A DNA stretch of 64,000 nt from assembly GCA_014549065.1 (NCBI GenBank), contig JACDOX010000157.1, positions 1,216,210 through 1,280,209 of the forward strand, read 5' to 3'. Every line of letters begins with the position of its first letter. Position 1 is the stretch's first letter. Positions 24,441-37,086 of the stretch are shown here, in pieces. Both the position numbers and the translations under genes were made by a program. Origin of the DNA: Cardinalis cardinalis (taxonomy: Eukaryota > Chordata > Aves > Passeriformes > Cardinalidae). Under the pieces are notes generated by a model. The model saw only the letters and a list, made by a program, of their open reading frames with translations. It searched no databases and had not been told where the DNA came from.

Positions 24441-26877
24441 TATTCAATTCTCACACCATCTTCCTGACTNGGGAAAGCAGAGAAGTGCTAACTGAGAGCA
24501 AATCTTAAAATATCCAATAAAAACCAAAGTTTGCTTTCAGCCCTTCCTCCTCTCCCTGCCCGTCAGAGGATTCACTGAAGGTCAGGTGTAGCCTTGGCTG
24601 ACACAGCTCAGGGGGGACAGCAGAGAGGGTCCTGCTGTCACCTTCCCCTTTGGAGAGGTCCCTTCCCCATGTCCCAGCTGGGAGCTCTGCAAAGGCCACT
24701 GCCCGGGGTACCCTCACAGTGCCCCACACAGAAACCCCTTCATTCCTCAACACAATTTCGAGAATTTCTACATAATTTCTAGAATTCATTTAGAATTTTT
24801 TATATTGCTGTGAAATCCCANTGATGGCTCTCTAATGTAGCAGAGAGGAGGGTGTATCAGAATGCTTTTAAGTATTTGTTATCCTTTTATTTTATATGTA
24901 TAAATAGTGTATCAATATCTGCTGAGAAAGTATTCAGTAATAACTCTGGGAGTGTTTGTGCCCATACACCCAGCACAGTGCACGTGGCCAGGCCATTATT
25001 TCCCAACTCTAGAAAACAAATCTACTGGAATTAAAATCACTTGGATGTAAACCCTCTAGAATTCAGATCACCAAAACCATTGTTTTCCTTCCTTCACAGC
25101 CAGTGAAATGAAAATTAAATTACAATCAGTATTAAACTAGCAAAAGTTACCCAAGAATTATCTTTTTAAAGATGCTTACCACACTTCAAATTACCAGATA
25201 GACATTNATTGGGATGGAATTAATTTACTCTGTGTGTAACCCTGTGCCTTGTCTCCCCACAGGCCTGTAGGCACTCCTGGAATAAGAAGCAATATGCTGT
25301 CCTCTGCCAGATCAGTGCAATACCTGTTCACTACCCTGTCAGAGCACACCTTCACCTCTTTCCAACTACTGAAACACCCTCCTGAATCCCAATCAAAAGA
25401 NTGTGATNCTGGGCATCCTATCCTTCTTCCTTTTGTACGTGAGAATTACAAATTGCACTGATGCAGTCAGAGGCTACTGACACTGAAGTCAGTCAACAAT
25501 AACCTTCAGCTCATCAAAGAGAAGCTAAACAAATTCATGCATACCATAANAGACAGACATGCTGCTTATTAATGCCTAGAATTCATCTTCTAGAGAGGCC
25601 ATTGAGGCTGAAGCCCACTCATTATGAAAGCCACTCCATGATTTCAGAATTTTAACTCCCCTTTCTTTTCCTAACATAAAAAATACAAATAGTTGAAGTT
25701 GCCTACCAGGAACTGAAACCTGCAGCAGTTCTCAGTGTCTTTCTTTTGTCGTTGTTGTTCCCCAGAAATACTATAAAANTACTTTTGAACTTGCTGCTAA
25801 CTATCTCTAGAACCATAAAGTTGGAACAAGGAACATCTGCTGGTAGCACAGCCTGGAATGCATTANTTATTTATTACTTGAAAGGAATACCTAAGAGTCC
25901 CCACTCCTGTAGCCTGTTCATCTCTGCATGCTGCTAAGACAGCTCTTAAAAGCAGCAAAGTGACAGCAGAGAAAGTTTCAGAGAGGTTCTTCCAGGCCTG
26001 CCACGTAGCTGGGAGGCATTAAAGGCTGGCTCAGGTGTCCTGGCATATGGGACTCCCTGAGAGATGTCAGCACGTGGTTCTGCCTGGTGAGAAATGAACC
26101 TTCCCAGGCATGCAAAGCAGTCCATCACACTCAGCCAAAGAGCAACAGAGAGAGCTTTGGAGAACAGCAGCAATTTGAGAACCACATGAGTCCTCCAGGC
26201 TTCCTGAGTAAATACCAGGTGTTGAAATAGCTTTAGAAAGGGAACAAATAACCCCCAACACATTTAGGTAAGGATTTAACAAGGTAGATGGGATAATATT
26301 GTAGTTTTCCTTTCACACAGCTTATATTGCCAAGATCTAATATATTTTAGACTAAGAAATTAGTTTCAATAATCAGGTTTTTAAGGAACAGACCTCACTG
26401 AAGAGCAACAACAACCTATTTTTTAAAACAAGAAAAAAAATACACAAACTGGATAAAAGCATCCAATTATCAAGACAAATATTGTTTCAGAACAACTCAA
26501 AAACCTCTCATGCAAATTCTTTATCTCTAGGAGGACAAAAATAAATGTTTACTGTGTGCTAAATAAAATTAAGATTTGCCACAGAAAGGAGAAAAAGCAC
26601 TTTGACACATCACATTGTACAACTGCAAACAGAAAAGGGTTTCTGCAATTGGAAAATGTCTTAAGAACATCATTCCACTTTTAAGGTCACAAACAAGGAA
26701 CTTTAAAACCCAAAATAAAGACCCAGAGAAAAAAACCTCAAAACCAACAAATAAAGCACTTTTGATCAGTTATTCAAGTTGGTTTTAGTTGCAAGAAATA
26801 ATAATCACGTTCTCTTCCCACAGTGATGATCTGTTAGGCCTCAAGACCATGAGCTCTGCAGTGCTTCTGCTTGGCTA

Positions 26878-27139
26878 TTCTAGGTAAAAATAAGTTTGCT
26901 TTCAACTACTCAGCTCATTTTAGCACNAAAACCCAGGAAATAATTAGGAAAAAAAAATTGAAGACCCCATAAATATCTCATTATGATTTCCACCATCTCA
27001 CAATGACTTCCACCATACTCTAGATAAAAATAAGTGTGCTGCTTTCAACTACTCAGCTCCTTTTAGCACAAAAACCCAGGAAAGAATTAGGAAAAAAAAT
27101 TAAAGACCCCATAAAAATCTCATGAAGATTTCCACCACG
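26878..27139. repeat. Diverged 140-bp tandem duplication with a nested 21-bp repeat
   Basis: Copy 1 is 26878-27017 and copy 2 is 27018 to about 27139. They align over TCTAGRTAAAAATAAGT, CAACTACTCAGCTC, AAAACCCAGGAAA and AAGACCCCATAAA with scattered substitutions, a 3-base GCT indel and a shorter end in copy 2. Inside copy 1, an approximately 21-bp unit (TCTCATTATGATTTCCACCA, then TCTCACAATGACTTCCACCA) is itself duplicated, and copy 2 retains only one of these. The divergence shows that the event is old. The sequence matches no family I know. Confidence 0.85.
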
Positions 27140-28238
27140 AAGTCCACACAGCAGAAACACCAAAACTACATAACAGTACACAAACATGAAACAAAGTATG
27201 AAAAAAACCAACAAAACNTACCCTGGATGCTCTGTGCTTCCTTCTCAACTGCCCAGAGAGAACTGAAGGGTGGGAACTTTCCCAGCTGTTTTTTAATTGC
27301 CCCAACACTTAATTGCCCTCACCTGAATCTCATCTGAGCTGATTTGCTACCCCAGGGCCACNTCAATCATCTTCAGGTGTGACCTGGCCAGACTTGATTG
27401 CTAACCTGTCCCCAAAGTCATTGCAAAGGATAAGATCAAAAGACATTCAAAAAGCTGAACAAAGATATGATTTTAAAAAATATATATTTAAAAGTATCCG
27501 AACAAAGACCTGTTTTCTGCCGCTGAAAGGAGAATTTCCACTATACGCAGTGGGTGCACTGAATCCAACAATACTGAGGGCAGTTTTCCTCAAAACTAAT
27601 AATGACCATAGCCCAAGTTAAGGTTGGAAGAAGCAAAGGAACTCTCATTAATTTTTAGGGCTTTTCCAATGCACATCTCACTCAAATTTAACCCAAACAG
27701 TGGTGGAAAAACAGTACTTGGGCTATCATTTCTACAGCTAAACGGGTAGGAAATCTTTTTATCAAAACCCTTCCCCCTACCCCTTACACTTTGCTTCAAG
27801 CAATATGTTCTTTTAGTTACATAAAGAGCACATTTAAATTATTTAGATATGTTACATAAGGCGAGAAGATGGTTAATACATTTAATGTGCATGTGCAAAT
27901 GAGCTTGGTACCACTTCTTTTGCCCTAGCGTACAGGATTAAAAACACTTCTGCAACATCTCTCCCTGCAAGTAGTTCTTGTGCCTCCTTCACTGTTTCCT
28001 CACCATCTAATTCCATAATTCATTGTCTTAACTTCTCCAGTTTGAAAGTAGGGCATTTCTTCTTGGGGCCATGTTATGTAGCATGCCCTGAAGACCTGGC
28101 ACACATTTCAGGGCATTAGCAGCAAGGCTTCTCCTGCACTCTACAAGGAATGCATTTTTTAGACTTCTGGCAGAAATTTCAGGACACACCCTATAACCCA
28201 ACAGGATAACCTGTGTTGCACTAATAGGATTTTATGAT

Positions 28239-28270
28239 TGAAGTGCCTTAAAAATAAAAAAGGCACTTCA
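28239..28270. repeat. Perfect 11-bp inverted repeat, 10-base A-rich loop
   Basis: TGAAGTGCCTT (28239-28249) and AAGGCACTTCA (28260-28270) are exact reverse complements flanking an A-rich 10-base spacer. A stem of this length in mixed-composition sequence is unlikely at any given point but is expected somewhere in 64 kb. It is too short for a microRNA precursor. Confidence 0.85.
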
Positions 28271-31200
28271 TGAACAACTACCCTAAAAAAAAAACAACTC
28301 ACATGATGCATTAAAATCTGCACTCCAGTGAGGTGCAAAGTAATGAGTTGGCCACCTGTTCTGTCCCCATTTTCTATGGGATCACAGGAGGCTGGGGGAA
28401 GGGTTTTTATAGCCTTGCCATTAGGAAACAAAGAGAAGCATCACAGAACATTTCTAGATCTGGTCAAAGCAATCTCTTGGATTTAGGGCCTGGCTCTCAC
28501 AGTTGTGGTGAAAGACTGGAAGATCCAGGCTAAATTTCTACCATAGAGAAATTGGAGCCATCATTACAATGCCTTCCCAGTAAGAATTACCAAGCAGAGG
28601 AGCACCTGAGCTCTGGAAAGTTATGCAAAACCCAAATTTGAAACAATTTCCTTTCAGAAAGCAGGGAAAGAAATTGGTAGATATTTTTGTTTTATTTTGA
28701 TTTGGGTTTTTTTTGGCGGTTTTCCCCTCCCTCTCCTCAGGTTTTTATTTAAGTGAAAGGAGAAAGCAAGAAGAAGCCTTTTTAGACAGTGTTAATGTAA
28801 GAGAGAATCATTATTCATATGAATGTGGATTGTTGAACCACTTTGCAAAGTGAGTACATGGAGTTTTGCAACAACTAAACTACAAAAATGCTCAATTTTA
28901 CTTTAAATTAATACAAGGGGGAAAAAAATTACCATGCCATAATTCCAAAGCTGTTGAAATATTAGCCTTAATATCTCACTAGCTAAATGAAGAGTCACCT
29001 GCTTTTGTGAGCAGGTATGTTAAATCAAATTACCCATAATGAGATGCCTTTCTATTTGCCAAGCAGCGTGGCTGGCCAAGCCTTGAGCAGTTGGCTGACT
29101 GCAGAGGTCTCAAGGATAGACAGGCATTTTGAGAAGCCAAAACACTGGCAAACACCTTCATAATCTGGTTTATAGCATCACAGGCAATCTGCACTCCCAG
29201 CAATGGAGCTGCAGTGCACTGGAGCACAGCCTGGCTGGAGCCAGTGTGNGCACACCCAGTTACTCACAGGGCAGGGGAAAGAACAGCAAAGTCATTCCTT
29301 GGGTGGCTGGCTGGGGGGAAGCAAGGCTCTTCAATCAATGTTTGCAGCTGAAGGCAGCTCGGGCAGCTGAACCCCTCTCCCAAGGAGCATTCGATCAAGC
29401 GGCTCTGCAAAGATTTCTATCAGCACCTCTGGTTTTGCATCTTACCTGTGCTTTCCCCTCTATCTACCAGAGCTATCCACAGCCTGAACAGCTGCAAACC
29501 AACAANCCCACCCTCCAAAACAAACAGAAGCCCCCCTCATTAACCCCTCCTGCTCCACACATCCACATTTAACACCCATCTCCTAAGCACAGTGACCTGC
29601 CACATTTCCTCAAAGCCCCTTCACTCTGAGCTTATTTCAATATTCTGAAAATCACTTTCTTCAAGTGTTTTCCAGTGTTCCATAGTCTTGCTGTGGCAGC
29701 AACTGTTAACCAAAGGGATTTAGAGGGTGTTGCTCAGTTCAACCTCAAACTAAGTCAACAAAACCTGCATTTTTTAACTGAGGGGCAGGGAAAACATCAT
29801 CAGGAGTCACTGCTTGGGCTGTCCCAGGAAAAGTCAGGACCATGTAAGGTTGCTGGGCTTTGTTTGAAATTCCTGCTTGGTCTTCTCAAGAGAATATTTT
29901 CCACAGACCGAGGAAAGAGCTGACATCAGGAACTGTCTTTAAGAGTCNGTGCTTGCAAAGCAGCTCAATTAACCTAAATCTGGGTGATTAATAATAAAGG
30001 AGATACAGGTGAAGCATTACACTTAGATACTATGCTAGGTTAAACCCTGAATTTCTCAAAACACTGACCATTAACCACTCACTGAAAAATGTGGCTCAGT
30101 TTTGTCTCCCATCTGCATAGAGATATTCCAGCGGAGTGGTTTTGCACATTTAAAATTGCAGCTGATCTTCACAGCCTAAAATACACACTGAGTGTCAAGT
30201 GGCTCTTTTCAANGCAGCAATGATACATTTTGTTAAGCTGTAGAAAATATTTATAAACTAATTAATCACTGCAGTAACTTGTACTTGACTGTGAAGCACT
30301 TCAAACTCTGTAGAGGGTCTGTGTGGATCAACAACATCCAGCTGGAAGCAAGGGAGGAATTCCACATCCATCCAAGCCCCAGGGAAGGCTGTGGGTGACT
30401 GCAGAGAACCCCCAGCTCTGACTGCAGAGCACACCCAAAGGCTGTCATNAGAGCAGCTACATAAAGATATTTACTGGGGATGTGGAGAGGGAAATACAGT
30501 GAAAAGGAGTAAATCCAACTGCAGCACATACATCAGTATTCTCCCNTAAAACTCCTCCAACACAGTAATAATGCACATTCACAGTATGGCTGGAACTAAC
30601 ATCTCTACATTGCTTGTCTTTCTGTATCTCAGTTTGGCCTCTTTATGAATTCCCCTCTGCAGGGCAAAATCAGCCTCAGTCTTCAAACAATCCAAAAGAA
30701 GAGAAAAAGAGACACATTCTTATGACATAGATATGTGAAAGAGTTAATGGCAGATCATTAATTTAATCTCAGAGGTGCTGAATAGAAGCATTAATTGGCA
30801 CAACTCAACACTTCTAAATTTTACAGGAACAGTTTCGTGGGGGCTGGGAAAGTTTGATTATTTTTTCATTGCAGCATGTGTTGTGCAGAAGGCACACACA
30901 AATCCTCAAAAAGCAGCTTCCAAAAAAAAATCCTGGTGTACGCAACACAGAAGGCTCCTCTGAAGACAAAGAACAAGACATCAGTGTCTCATCTGCTGTG
31001 AATTAGTTTGCTTCTTTTCCTTCAAGAACTCTTAATATGAGAATCTGATCAGGAGTTCATCTCCCTGAGCAGACACCACTTTGTTATCCTCCATGGTAGT
31101 TCTCTGCTCCTGGGGTAATTTGTTGCTNAACAATTGAGGCAAACGCTTGGCTCAGGATAGAAAGAAGTAAGATTAGTCTGTAATTGGAATATTTTGTCTC

Positions 31201-33130
31201 ATTTATTTTTGAAGATGTGCCATATTACACTCCATCAGCCAGGGGTTATTGTTTTATGAAATCAAGCTGCACCTGGCATTGCATTGTACAAAACCTCAAG
31301 TGCTGCTGTTTGCAATCCAGCTCTGTGCTCACCCTGATCCCAGTACCACTGGCTGCCTCATCCTGTGCTGGAACCTTCAGCCCCTCAGAAAATTATCCAA
31401 TCAAGTCTTTAATTGAAAAAAAAATGTCTAAGACAACTGTTAAATTTAGCCATAATATCAAATAAAACCGCGAAAGATCACAGTAATCCATACATTCTCT
31501 CCATACATTTATTTTCCACTTCCAGCAAGTTTTCAGGATGATCTCTTTCTCATCTTTAAGCAATTACTACTGCAAATGAAGAAGCTAATTGATTATATTC
31601 CTATTTCATTTAGATTGACTTCTAGGAGTTTTTGTGCGCTTTGAGATGCATGCAGGCATAAAAACAAGCAGGTATTTAAAATTCAGCTGTATTTATGACA
31701 TACTTGCTCTGGTGTGCACACATGTGACAACATATTCTGAGAANCTACATTTAAATAAGTTTTAGGGTAAAACCTAACTTTCAGTATTTAAAGGANTATA
31801 AACTTTCTTTCCTGTTATCTAATTTTACCTAAGTACCTACTGCAAAAATCACCTTTGAAAGACATTCTGCCATAAGGAATAAAAAAGCTCTTGAGATATG
31901 TGCAGCATCACCTGCAGGTAGCTAATTCAGACCCAGCCTCTTGTACACACACAAAGCTGACAGGTATTTTGATGGTCTTAATTAAGCCAAGTTTTTACTG
32001 TGAAGTTTATACTAACACCACAACTGCAAAGTCAAATATTTACACTGTTCAAATGGAGAATAGAGGAGAATAAACATTCAGAGGTAAATCCTGTTTCTAA
32101 GATGTCAGGTGGCAAGGGTAGCACAAAGGATTTTACACTGGTCCTGTTGAAGCATTATAGTATCNAAGAAGGATAAAAAGAAGGAGTTTGCCTGGCTTGG
32201 TTCAGATTAGGCCAGAGCATGGTTGGTTCTTTAACTTAGAAAAGAAAGAGAAAGAATCAAAGAAAATTAAATAATTATTAAATAATGAGGGAGAAAGGAG
32301 ATTTAGTTTAAACACATAACATACCATGATNTTCCCCTGATATTAATGCATTTCTGGTAAACAGATGAGACAAATCCCATTGCTGCTGTGCATGGTATTT
32401 CCCACCCACTCCCTAACACTTACAAGCTTATATTATTAAACTTATACTCAGTTTTAAACAACCAGTTTTAAAACATCTAATACCTGAACATTGGTATGAG
32501 ATATAAAAATTGGGATTGAGTTTTCAGGAACAGTAACAAACTGCATGTTCCTATGGATTTCAGACTGCAGGAAAGCAGTGAGGACCAGGCTACAGCTAAA
32601 CCAAAAAAAAAAAAAGTACCACACTGAGGAATCAATGGAAGGCTGCAAAGATGCAAAAAGACTCACAGCTGTGCTATAAGCACAGAAAAAAAAACCCAAA
32701 CAAAATGTATAGAATCTAGGAAAGGAAATGTAAATTAATTTTGTATTTTCCATATAAACCAAATGCTGTCACCTCAGAGGCAGCCTTCTCCACCCCAAAA
32801 GAGACCCAGGACAGGGTGAAAAAGTGCAGNTCTTGTGGCAGTGCTAGATCCAGGTATGGCTCTTTAGCAACTGAATTTTGTGTTATGCTCCAGTCTGAGA
32901 TTTGTCCAAACACACGGAAGGCATTGGTTTGTCTTTGCAAAATTGCTTGCAAGAGCTGGAATATAATGAACATTATTAGTTTGATCAATTGTTACCAAGC
33001 AAGCTGCTAAATAGGTTCAGTTTATTCTAACAGCTTATTCTGGTGGCTGTAAAGGTTTTCTTNTGCATGTTCCCCTGGAAACCTGGTTTACATAATCTCT
33101 CAGGAAAGTTTTTAACATGGAAAAACTCTG

Positions 33131-33158
33131 AATTAACTCAAGTTAATTAACTCAAGTT
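33131..33158. repeat. Perfect 14-bp tandem duplication
   Basis: AATTAACTCAAGTT occurs twice head to tail. It is probably a replication-slippage product. Confidence 0.85.
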
Positions 33159-36027
33159 TACCTGAAAAGCATAAACTCTGAAAACCAGGTGAAACTCCAG
33201 TTTACAGTCTAGCTTCACCCAAGGCCCTTGACACACCCCACACACTCAGAGCAGGTGCTTCCCCACCTGCTCAGCCCCACAGCAGAGTCTCAGATGTCCT
33301 GATCATTACAATAATTTAACCTTTGTGCAGTAACTAAATCACAAAATAACAGCTCAAGCTAGTGCCTCCAAGGGGGGACCCTAAACAAAGCACATCCTGG
33401 CATTTTATACCCCCACAGCCCAGATGCACAGAAGTGTGGGGGTCATTGGCTCCCACCTCAGAGTGTCCCTCACCTGGGACCAGAGGGGTCCCCTTGTCCT
33501 TTTCTATGCAAAGGGTCAGCAGCTCATAGCCTCTTCTTGCCTGGGGCAAGCTGTCCCCCAAGATACTTGCACCCAATATTTCNCTCACCACCCCTCCACA
33601 CTGATTGAAAATCAGTTCAGAGGCTTTCTGTCAAATTGCCCAAGTTAAATAGGATTTTTTTTTTTTCAAAAATTCAAAATTGAGAAGCCTGTAACCTTCT
33701 CTCCACATGCAAAGGGAGAACATGCCCAGTTCAGCTCAGACAAGTCACCATCAGGACAACATTTCAATCATAGCTTTTAGTTGATTACAAATTTTGCCTG
33801 GAATAATAGACAAGAAATGAAAGACCTCCTTGTGCCAGACATTGCTGTAGAGGTGAAGTGCCTTCAACTTCAGGCTGTGAGACTCTTGNGGCCAAAACTT
33901 TGTCCCATGAACACAAAGAGGAATCCCCACAGCCCCACAGGGAGGGAAGCTGGGCTGTGTGGGCTCAGGGTCACAGCTTCTCCCCAGGTCACTGCAGGTA
34001 CTGTGCATGTGCTCCCTCTCCCTCAGCTGCCTCCTGGCAAGCAGGGAGGAAAATTGATTGCATCTCTGCCTCCCCACCTGCACAAGTTGAATTTTAAAGG
34101 ACTTATAACCATCAAAAGCCTGAAAAACCACTGGGTCAGTTTTAAATTTATTGGCACAGCAGATGGGAAAGGTTTAGTTAATTTTTTATTTATTCTCTCA
34201 ACATTGACAAGCAAGCTTCTTTCCCTTTTTTCCCTCTCCTTGACATTATCCAAGCTGGTGTGCCTGGGAAGTTGAACCACTTCTGCTCACTTCAGGGTAC
34301 ACCCAAGTGTGGGTGGCACTGTGCCATGGCCCAGCAGCCTAACTCAAGGTGACAGCTCCTTCAGAGAGACACGACAGCCGTGCCCTGTGCTCGTCCCCAG
34401 CAAGTTCAGGATCCCACACTGACATCTCCTCGTCTCTTCCACAGCAANTATTCCAAGGGGGAGGAAGTAAACTCTTCCATCTTTTCTCTCCTCCAGCATT
34501 TTTCTTTGTTAGCCTAAAAAGAAGAGCCAGATTGTGAGTTTTCAGCAACATTTCATACCAAAGTGTGTCAGGAGCCATTACCTGGAGGTGCTGATTGCTG
34601 TTGAGACAACTTGGCAACTGGTATTTCTTTGGAATGGCTACAGACAAAAATAGTCTGAGTTGCTGCTGGGTTTTAAAACTGATTTCTCTAAAGCAATATT
34701 TTTCAGAATGAAAGGAATTGTCAGAGGCAACAAATTGCACATGAGATATGAAAGAAAAGGTAAGTATTTCTATCCTGGGGATACAGCCCAAAAGTGTGAA
34801 ACATAGCTCTGGAAAAAAAAATAAAAAAAATCTCAGTGACAGCTTAAAAAAAAAAAGAAAAAAAGCTGGCAAAGTTATTGAAAGAAACATCAGAAATGAT
34901 AACCCAAAGATGAGGTTAAAGGCCACAGCACATGTACTCATTCACTGGTAGTTAATAGCTCNGATCTCGAGAGGTTGCTGGGGACAATTGCTGGGTAGGA
35001 AACACTGCTGCATTTTAAAGGCACTCTCAGAGCACAGAATAGNAATTGTAGGACTGTATTCTTGTTGTTCCTGCTCTGAGGACTTGCCAAGCAGAAGTAT
35101 AACCACCTGTATAGCAGGTGTGAAGATAGTAACCTTTCATAAAGCCATTTCAGATTTAGTAATAACATCTGATATTTAAACAACCTGGNCATTTTAGAAT
35201 TCTTGTCTAGATAGGGCACAAGCAAGGTGCAAAAGTGACTGCAGCACCCACCCCAAAGGCACAGCACAGACAATCTCTTCTCAGACAATTTTCCTGGTTC
35301 ACCTTTCTCACAGCATGAACAAACAGCACTATTTTTTAGGTGCTATAATTTCAGGCATGGGGCAATACTTCAGCAGCATTCTACTCTGCCAGAGAGAAGG
35401 ACTTGAATTTTAAAAGGCAGTGTGTGATTTACAAGCAAGTTCCACTGTACTTTGCATCATGCTACACATGCTCTCTGCCTTCTGTGTGCTGGGAATCTTC
35501 ATTCCAGCTGGCAGCTTGTTGTTTCTCTGCTGCAAATTGAAGTAGTACTTTTCCAGAATTCTAACTCTTATTGTTTCAATTTCAAGCTAAGTTTCAGTCC
35601 ATGAATAATGTTNAGAAATAGAAAGCAGAAGCATGTACATTTGCTGCCCCAGATGTTATTTATGTCAGCTTAGAAAAAAGTCAGACACTGACAGCTCCTG
35701 AGGTAATCAAATATTTTCTGTTCATCTCATATTGATCTTGCAAAAATCTAGCTTGCTTGATTGAAAACAAGTTGTTAAAGGAATAGAGTAGCCTCTCCTA
35801 CCTGCAGTAACCAAGCCAGCTGGCTGGCGTGGAAGCACAGACATTAAAGGGATTATGAAATAATTTTCTTACCTATAGAGTAAGAGTTGCTATATAATAA
35901 TTACTCCTTTCTCTGCTGTACACGGGCATTTACTAGAATTTAAATCCAGTNGTTGGATAGAATCTGCCTTTCAGGATTTCAACCTTGTAGAGCATTTTGT
36001 GCTATGCAATGAGCACAGATATATTTG

Positions 36028-36200
36028 TCATGCTGGTTCAGGCAAGGGTTCATCAAGCCCAGCCTGCTGCCTCCAGTGCCAGCTGTAAGCAGACAGCCAG
36101 GCACAAACAGGAGCACTGTCAGCCTGTCTGGCACTTCCTTCGAGTCCTTTCTCAGCCTCCAACTTGATTGAGCTCAGAGAGCTCCTGAGCCCAGCTTGGC
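36028..36200. mobile_element. Ancient CR1/L3-like LINE remnant
   Basis: The sequence ATGCTGGTTCAGGCAAGGGT followed by TCATCAAGCCCAGCCTGCTG resembles the repeat end TGCTGGGTCAGACC...CATCTAGCCCAGTATCCTGT, which I recall as abundant in turtle, crocodilian and older avian repeats. A second matching block, CTCAGCCTCCAACTTGATTG then GAGCTCAGAGAGCTCCTGAG at 36152-36191, corresponds to the following part of that family. Two collinear matches make a random resemblance unlikely. The copy is heavily decayed, so the boundaries are approximate and the strand is not assigned. Confidence 0.6.
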
Positions 36201-36427
36201 TTGTTTAGAAGCCCTCCCAAGGATCTCACTCCCAAGAGTTTGCACATTATAAAAGTTAAATGCTCTTAACTCTGGCTGAGTCTCTTGTGACCAAAGGGAT
36301 TCTCACAGAAAGGGGGTGGCTGTGCAAAAAGCATGCTGGGGTTGGCAGTGTTTGCTGTCCCCAGCCTGAATCAGTCCCAGATGTTATTCGCAGTGCTGCC
36401 AAGGCACTGAGTCAGAGACCTCTGTGG
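36201..36427. other. Non-genic flank between remnant and LTR
   Basis: No feature is recognised. The CR1/L3-like remnant may extend some way into this stretch. Confidence 0.5.
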
Positions 36428-36480
36428 GGCTGATGAGCACTGTCCTGGTTCAGGGCTGATGAACACTGTCCTGGTTCGGG
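36428..36480. repeat. 26-bp tandem duplication spanning the LTR/host junction
   Basis: The unit combines about 12 bases of host flank (GCTGATGARCAC) with the first 14 bases of the LTR edge (TGTCCTGGTTCAGG or its second-copy counterpart). The LTR edge therefore occurs at 36441 and again at 36467. Copies differ at two positions (G/A in the flank, A/G in the LTR part). The duplication must have happened after the retroviral insertion. Confidence 0.75.
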
Positions 36481-37086
36481 GCAAATTTGGGAGAGAATTC
36501 CCCAAAGGGCTCCTCTAGGAAAGCAGATTCAATTGGGCCCTCCCCACAACCAGTTTGGGAGAAAATACCTCCTNNGAGAAAAGTGGAAAAAACCTGTTTA
36601 TTAAACAATAAAACCTAAACAATATTAAGCAATAATATTGGTGCTCCAAAAGAGATGACAAACTCAGGAAGTCCCCTCAGCTCACTCAGTCTCTGATCAG
36701 TCCCTGTGNTGCTGGAGATGCCACGGCCCAGGCCCGGCCTGGTGGGCCTCAGGTGGAGCTGCTGGNGCTCTGCTGGGTGTTCAGTCCAGAGCAGGTCAAA
36801 CAGCTCCAAAGAAAAGGCAAAAAGAGCCCACAATCCAGGGAACTTCTTTGCCTCAGCTAGCTAAACTAACTAAAACAAAGGAGAGCTCTGTCCTGCTGTC
36901 TGTCCATCCTCAGACAGCACAGNCCANGAGCAGGAATGTGGAGGAGTGAGTGCAGTGTCTGAAAACAAACTGCTGCTTCTTCTCTCCCNNCTTCNCTCTC
37001 TGGAACAAGTCTTAAAGNTGCAAAACTTATTATTCAGCATAAACAGAACAGACAATTGGGGAGAAAAGCATCATAGAGTCAACCCA
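36467..37086 (-). mobile_element. Endogenous retroviral LTR-like element, minus strand
   Basis: The left edge, TGTCCTGGTTCGGGGCAAAT, is the complement of an LTR 3' end (ending CCAGGACA) that I associate with songbird endogenous retroviruses. An AATAAA polyadenylation signal on the minus strand (TTTATT at 36597-36602) lies about 130 bases inside that edge, a normal distance for R plus U5. The opposite edge is uncertain. A TG...CA terminus would fit at 37086, but no clean target duplication supports it; AGCAC occurs at 36436-36440 and again at 37092-37096, a possible 5-bp match. Ns are clustered at 36912-37018, as in other repeats here. No retroviral coding frame is recognised. Confidence 0.6.

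Larger units (their letters stand above)
21831..26877. other. AT-rich non-genic sequence
   Basis: No exon or RNA gene is recognised. It contains a short dyad at 22663-22675 and a candidate regulatory block at 24150-24440, listed separately. A GC-rich patch at about 24540-24740 has open frames on both strands, none with a domain. Confidence 0.55.
27140..36027. other. AT-rich non-genic sequence
   Basis: No exon or RNA gene is recognised. It contains the inverted repeat at 28239-28270, a 14-bp tandem duplication at 33131-33158 and long A or T runs near 32608 and 33655. Open frames up to about 200 codons (minus strand, 34339-34941) are rich in Phe and Leu from T-rich sequence and show no domain. 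Confidence 0.55.

Noticed and set aside
28239..28270. microRNA precursor
   Set aside because: The stem is only 11 bp with a short A-rich loop, well below the length of a pre-miRNA hairpin.
34339..34941. 200-codon minus-strand open frame rich in Phe and Leu
   Set aside because: The hydrophobic composition comes from T-rich complementary runs. It has no transmembrane topology or family resemblance that I would trust.
35104..35120. Paired E-boxes CACCTG and CAGGTG with 5-base spacer
   Set aside because: The short dyad is likely by chance and has no other support.
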